The notes beneath the pieces were generated by a model. The model ran no database searches and had not been told where the DNA came from. It worked only from the letters and a program-made list of their open reading frames with translations. From the NCBI GenBank assembly GCA_902801175.1, contig CADCHF010000025.1, forward strand, positions 1 to 33,965: 33,965 bases of DNA, read 5' to 3'. This stretch comes from an uncultured Coriobacteriaceae bacterium. Its GTDB lineage: Bacteria > Actinomycetota > Coriobacteriia > Coriobacteriales > Atopobiaceae. This document shows, in pieces, positions 29,995 to 33,965 of the stretch; position 1 is the first letter of the stretch, and each line of letters begins with the position of its first letter. A program made the translations under genes and the position numbers.

Positions 29995-31887
29995 CTAACT
30001 CCCAACAACGATTGAGCTTTCGAGTACTCCTGTTGCTTCGCCCGCTGTCTCAACAATCACGGTTACCGCGACGGCATCCTCAGCGTTGGGCACAAATGCC
30101 CTATAACCATACTCTGAATTGACGGAAGCTTTCGTTTTGTCCGCACTCTCTTCAGAATCCTGACCCTCTATTGCCTCTGGAGTCACGTGAAACGCCTCAA
30201 ATGTGTGCATACTGTTGTCGGCGTAGGTCAGGCGCACATAGTAGCGCGAATCGGGCGTGGCATAGAGCTGGTCAATGTCGCCCTCAAGAACCAGATAGGG
30301 CCCATTGACTGAGGTCACAAGGCTGGTACCGGTTGCCCTGGTGGAAGCAACATCGATCCCCTCGCGCTCTGGCGCTGGCATGTAGGGCGGGTTGGACGCA
30401 AAGAACTGAATGTGACGCTCCACGCGCTCCACAACAACGTCGTCCACGCCCTTGAGAGCCGCCTCGCCCATGTCATAGGGAACGCGCTTGGTAAAGACGC
30501 CGGTCCGGTAGGCGGTGGCAAAGTAGGGCAGCAGGGCATTGCCAAAGGAGTCTCGATACATCATGAGCGTGCCCGTGGTGCCCTCCACCTGACTCTGCGT
30601 GATGATGAACGCGTCCTCCACCGAGCTGGTGTCGTTTGCGTACGTAAAGTAGCGCGAACTGTGCCACAGCGGGCCAACTTCCACGGCAGCAGAGTCTGGG
30701 TGCAGCATGCCCTCAACGTCGCCAATGTGCTCGTCGTCCATTGTGGGCTCCTCGGACGCGTAGGTCTCGTGCTCGCGACCAATGGCATCCATGAGCGCGT
30801 TGTATCCCACGAGGGCGCCCTCGTTGTTCCAATGCGAGTCGCGGGCGTAGTACAGCACCTTGTCCTGCGCCAGCAGTGCGTCTGACATGTTCACATAGTT
30901 GATGTCATAGGCTTCCAACAGCGGCTCAATGCGCTCGAGGTTGCTCTGGCCGGCGCCCTTAAGCAGGTAGTAGGGCATGTTTTGCGGATACAGGCTCGCC
31001 TTGTTTGGGCAGATGGTAAAGGTGAAGGTCTTGCCCTGACTCTCAACGTACTCTTGCATGAGCGAGAGGTTAACGACGGCATTGAGCAGCTCGTGATCGC
31101 TCATCTGGTTGACGCGCTGATAGTCGTCGAGCGTGCCCGTGTAGTAGAGCCAGCCGTTTTTGCCTACTACCACGTTGGTGGTCGAGCTGGTGGCAAAGAG
31201 GTGCTCTTTTATGGTGGCGTCGGCGTCCACGAGCTGAGTGCGGAAGGCAAAGCGGTCCTCGAACCACGCGCCCGCCTGCGAGAGGAAGCTCCAGTTGGGA
31301 GAGCCGTCAACCGTAAGCTGCGGCCACTCGGCAAGCTCGCGCTTCTCGGCGCCAGCTGCCTGCGAGGCAAGGGGCATGCCCACCACGGGCACCAACAGGG
31401 CAAGCGTCGTAGCGCCAACAAAGGTCCAGTTGAGCCACGACGGAACGGAGCGGCCAGAGGCAGCTGGCTTCTGGTCCGCATCGCCCGGATTGGCAGTTTC
31501 TTCCTGCAACTCCTCCGCCTCGCTCGCAAGCTCGGTTGCCACGCGCTCCGCGCTCAAGACCTGGTCGGGCGTGTAGGCCACCGTTGCGTCGGGCGAGGCA
31601 GGAGCGGCCTCGTCTTCCTGTGCCACCTCGGGCTTTTCGGCGGCATCCGCCTGCGCTGGGACATCCTGCTTAAAGCGGCGGCCGCGCTTGGGAGTCGCGT
31701 CCTGGGAGGCTACGTCCTCTTCTTGAGGTAGCTGAGCCACATCCACAGCGTCTACCTGCGCAGATTGGGCCTGCTTAAAGCGACGACCACGCTTTGGCGC
31801 CACCTCCGCGACCTCAAGCTGCGGCGCATCCGCGTCGGTCTCAAAGTGCCTGGCGTGCCTGGGCGCCTTGTTTGCATCTGTTGCCAT
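29995..31887 (-). CDS. AlgJ/AlgX-like SGNH (DHHW-type) acetyltransferase, membrane-anchored
   Basis: Probable extracytoplasmic O-acetyltransferase receiving acetyl groups from the MBOAT partner. Of 630 residues, the first about 150 are a charged cytoplasmic part containing two copies of PKRGRRFKQ (31-39 and 66-74). One membrane helix lies at about 153-175. The catalytic domain has EDRFAFR (210-216), GKNGWLYY (242-249), the DSHWNNEGA motif with Asp350 and His352, and MYRDSFGNALLPYF with Ser447. This is the arrangement of AlgJ/AlgX/DHHW proteins. The start follows the MBOAT stop by 11 nt with an AAGGAGG ribosome binding site. The acceptor (peptidoglycan, teichoic acid or polysaccharide) is not shown by the sequence. 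Confidence 0.87.
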   Translation of the reverse strand: MATDANKAPRHARHFETDADAPQLEVAEVAPKRGRRFKQAQSAQVDAVDVAQLPQEEDVASQDATPKRGRRFKQDVPAQADAAEKPEVAQEDEAAPASPDATVAYTPDQVLSAERVATELASEAEELQEETANPGDADQKPAASGRSVPSWLNWTFVGATTLALLVPVVGMPLASQAAGAEKRELAEWPQLTVDGSPNWSFLSQAGAWFEDRFAFRTQLVDADATIKEHLFATSSTTNVVVGKNGWLYYTGTLDDYQRVNQMSDHELLNAVVNLSLMQEYVESQGKTFTFTICPNKASLYPQNMPYYLLKGAGQSNLERIEPLLEAYDINYVNMSDALLAQDKVLYYARDSHWNNEGALVGYNALMDAIGREHETYASEEPTMDDEHIGDVEGMLHPDSAAVEVGPLWHSSRYFTYANDTSSVEDAFIITQSQVEGTTGTLMMYRDSFGNALLPYFATAYRTGVFTKRVPYDMGEAALKGVDDVVVERVERHIQFFASNPPYMPAPEREGIDVASTRATGTSLVTSVNGPYLVLEGDIDQLYATPDSRYYVRLTYADNSMHTFEAFHVTPEAIEGQDSEESADKTKASVNSEYGYRAFVPNAEDAVAVTVIVETAGEATGVLESSIVVGS

Positions 31888-31898
31888 TGCACGCCTCC

Positions 31899-33296
31899 TT
31901 AAAAGCGGAAGTAGATGAAGGGATTGTACGTGCCGCTAGAGAGGCTCACCACGCAGAGCACCAGCAGCACAAGCGAGCCCGCGTACGACAGCCCGCGCAC
32001 AACGGTCTCGTTTCCGCTGGCCTCAAAGCGGCCCTTGAGCCATGGAACAACCGGCATTGCCAGCACACAGGCGGCAACAAAGGTCGCCGCAAAGAGCGGG
32101 GTGAGGCGCTCCATGAGCACCACCATCGATGCCTGGGTGACGTTCCAGCCGCAGAACATCGTGCGCAGCATGAGTCCAGCCTGGGCAAAGTTGTCCGCGC
32201 GGAAGATCACGAAGGCAACCGTCACCACAAAGATGGTGTAGATGTGCCCGAGTGCCTTCGGCAGCTTGCGGATGGGCACAAACTCCTCCATCAGCGAGAA
32301 TGCGCCGTGGATGAGACCCCACACCACAAAGGTCCATGCGGCGCCGTGCCACAGGCCGCAGAGGAAAAAGACGATCGACTTGTTGATGCCCGCACGCAGA
32401 CGTCCCTTGCGGTTGCCGCCAAGCGGGATGTAGACGTACTCCTTGAACCACGTGGAAAGGCTGATGTGCCAGCGACGCCAGAACTCCTTGATGGACGTGG
32501 ACACATAGGGATAGTCAAAGTTCTCTTGGAAGCTAAAGCCAAACATGTGGCCAAGGCCAATGGCCATGTCGGAGTAGCCCGAGAAGTCGTAGTAGATCTG
32601 CATGAGATAGGCGAGTGCCGCCACCCACGCACCGGGAGCGCTGAGCTCGGCGGCATGGTTAAAGAGGCTGTCGGCCACCTTGCCCATCACGTTAGAGACG
32701 AGCACCTTCTTTCCCATACCGCAGCAAAAGCGCCTAAGTCCAAGGGCAATCTCGTCGGACGTGGCGTTGCGGCTGCCAATTTGGGCATCGATGTCGTGGT
32801 ACTTAACGATGGGGCCAGCCACCAGCTGCGGGAAGAACGAGATGTAGAGCAGCACGTGTGCGTAGTTGCGCTGTGGCTCAACTTGACCGCGGTAGACGTC
32901 GATGACATACGAGAGCGCCTGGAAGGTGTAGAACGAGATGCCCAACGGAAGCGCGATCTGCGGCACGGGAATGCTCGCCCCAGCAATTTGGTTGACGGTG
33001 GTCACCAGCATGCTCGCGTACTTGAATACGCCGAGGAAGGCAAGGTTGGCCACCACGGCCACAACGAGCCAGAGCTTGCTGGGACGGTCGTCGCGACGAA
33101 CAAGCAGGCCAAGCACGTAGTTTACGATGGTGCTTGCGAGCAAGAGCGGAATCAGCGACGGCTCGCCGTAGGCATAGAATACGAGACTTGCCACGATGAG
33201 CAGGGCGTTTTTCGCCGCCATCACCGGCAGCAGCTGATGGGCCACAAAGACCACCGGCAAGAAGATGCAGAGGAAGGTGAGTGAGCTAAAGACCAT
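31899..33296 (-). CDS. MBOAT family O-acyltransferase (AlgI/DltB-like)
   Basis: Polytopic membrane acyltransferase that passes acetyl groups across the membrane for O-acetylation of a surface polymer. The 465-residue product has about ten to eleven hydrophobic segments, the start MVFSSLTFLCIFLPVVF typical of AlgI-like proteins, the motif YYDFSGYSDMAIGLGHMFGF (235-254), EFWRRWHISLSTWF (271-284) and CGLWHGAAWTFVVWG (313-327) with the catalytic His317. It ends with YNPFIYFRF, as many AlgI homologues end with FIYFQF. ATG 33296 is chosen for AGGGA 6 nt upstream and the conserved N terminus; the open frame extends further without support. First gene of a three-gene operon with the SGNH acetyltransferase and lipoprotein. 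Confidence 0.94.
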   Translation of the reverse strand: MVFSSLTFLCIFLPVVFVAHQLLPVMAAKNALLIVASLVFYAYGEPSLIPLLLASTIVNYVLGLLVRRDDRPSKLWLVVAVVANLAFLGVFKYASMLVTTVNQIAGASIPVPQIALPLGISFYTFQALSYVIDVYRGQVEPQRNYAHVLLYISFFPQLVAGPIVKYHDIDAQIGSRNATSDEIALGLRRFCCGMGKKVLVSNVMGKVADSLFNHAAELSAPGAWVAALAYLMQIYYDFSGYSDMAIGLGHMFGFSFQENFDYPYVSTSIKEFWRRWHISLSTWFKEYVYIPLGGNRKGRLRAGINKSIVFFLCGLWHGAAWTFVVWGLIHGAFSLMEEFVPIRKLPKALGHIYTIFVVTVAFVIFRADNFAQAGLMLRTMFCGWNVTQASMVVLMERLTPLFAATFVAACVLAMPVVPWLKGRFEASGNETVVRGLSYAGSLVLLVLCVVSLSSGTYNPFIYFRF

Positions 33297-33375
33297 ATGC
33301 AGTCCCTCGTGTGCGTGTAGATACTGGTACGGGACGACCGGACGTTTTCCGTAAAGCACGAGTGTAGCAGTTGAA

Positions 33376-33402
33376 GAGACCCTCACGCATCGCAAGGGTC
33401 TC
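33376..33402 (-). terminator. Terminator-like hairpin before the MBOAT gene
   Basis: GAGACCCT (33376-33383) pairs perfectly with AGGGTCTC (33395-33402), about 110 nt past the stop of the metallopeptidase-domain gene. The following minus-strand sequence TTCAACT is only weakly U-rich. Confidence 0.5.
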
Positions 33403-33510
33403 GCAAGGGCAAACCTTACATGGACGTTTGGATGGTTTCTGCCTCGCTGCGCAGCGCAGCAGTCTCTAAGGCAATCGGAGAGGGCCTCTCGAGGTGCGAT
33501 GGCAAAGGTC

Positions 33511-33965
33511 CTAATCCCAGCTACCTGCGTAGTCGGGGGTATACCCCTCAACGTCGCCATACTGCTTGGCAAAGTTCTTCGCATCCCATTCAATAGGCTG
33601 TGTCACGTACTCCTCGTAGGTATACCTGTGACCGTCGGGCGCCTCCCTGCCAACTCCACGATAGTGTCCGGGCTCAAAGTTGTCGCGCCAGGCGGCTACC
33701 GTCTCTTCGCTCACCGTGAAGTTCTCTGGGTTCTTTACCACCTCATGCTGATAGGCATGACGCATCTCGTGAATCATGGTCTGCGTGATGGCATAACTGT
33801 CCGGTCGCGAAAGATAGTCCTCGTTTATGCATACGGTATCCGTTTTGTCGCTATACGAGCCACGCGTGTTTGCACCAAGCGACTTAATGACGATGTGCTC
33901 CGGCGTGTGGATTCCATACACCCCAGCAATTGCCGGCACGAGTGCCATCAGGATCTGCTTGCGCT
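33511..33965 (-). CDS. Partial gene: HExxH metallopeptidase-domain protein (3' part only)
   Basis: The frame runs open to the window edge, so only the C-terminal 151 residues are visible. They contain TMIHEMRHAYQHEV, an HExxH zinc-binding motif with a following His. Downstream is PIEWDAKNFA, where the Glu could be the third metal ligand, and a C-terminal Gly/Tyr/Asp-rich end. HEMRHAYQ-type domains occur in small metallopeptidases at the C-terminal end of secreted or phage-associated multi-domain proteins, including polymorphic toxins. Which applies cannot be told without the missing 5' part. An ATG at 33948 is in frame but has no ribosome binding site and probably is internal. Confidence 0.7.
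   Translation of the reverse strand, partial: RKQILMALVPAIAGVYGIHTPEHIVIKSLGANTRGSYSDKTDTVCINEDYLSRPDSYAITQTMIHEMRHAYQHEVVKNPENFTVSEETVAAWRDNFEPGHYRGVGREAPDGHRYTYEEYVTQPIEWDAKNFAKQYGDVEGYTPDYAGSWD

Noticed and set aside
1..33965. CRISPR array or prophage
   Set aside because: No run of regularly spaced direct repeats, no cas, integrase, capsid or terminase genes were seen.

Overview
The window is GC-rich and densely coded. It looks like a chromosomal segment of a Gram-positive actinobacterium, most likely class Coriobacteriia (Olsenella/Atopobium-type). The points for this are high-GC codon use, the rpsF-ssb-rpsR-DUF2232-rplI-dnaB order, CCA-encoding serine tRNAs, and secreted enzymes carrying long RICIN (QxW) repeat arrays. 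The taxonomic call is an inference from gene content, not from a marker gene.

Left part (1-5100): tadA (minus), tRNA-Ser(UGA) followed by an unusual hairpin-rich segment carrying extra copies of the tRNA 3' end, a lemA-family gene, a pyridoxal-type kinase (both plus), a TetR regulator with an AT-rich upstream region, and a membrane-anchored protein of unknown function.

Middle housekeeping block (5200-20600, nearly all minus): a single-chain ABC exporter; a purA-purD-Nudix run; the replication/ribosome cluster rpsF-ssb-rpsR-DUF2232-rplI followed by dnaB; a DUF4013 membrane protein with a long Gln/Pro-rich tail; tRNA-Ser(GGA) and tRNA-Ser(CGA); and typA/bipA. Together the three serine tRNAs read UCA, UCC/UCU and UCG codons.

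Right part (21000-33965) is a cell-surface region. It has a RICIN-repeat protein ending in a glucosaminidase domain, a divergently transcribed zinc-ribbon/EF-hand-like/YD-repeat membrane protein, and a RICIN-repeat protein ending in a transglutaminase-like domain. It also has a three-gene operon (MBOAT acyltransferase, AlgJ/AlgX-type SGNH acetyltransferase, coiled-coil lipoprotein) probably acting in O-acetylation of a surface polymer, and the 3' part of an HExxH metallopeptidase-domain gene cut by the window edge.

The most unusual signals lie between genes. Two 127-bp palindromic elements (7064-7190 and 20774-20900) have identical length and internal spacing, and their stems show three compensatory base-pair differences. 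Two other elements (18097-18226 and 24089-24215) have 33-34 bp perfect inverted arms that are themselves palindromic around an identical core but enclose unrelated interiors, like REP doublets. The segment behind tRNA-Ser(UGA) is a third distinct structure. No transposase, integrase, phage or CRISPR gene is visible in the window.
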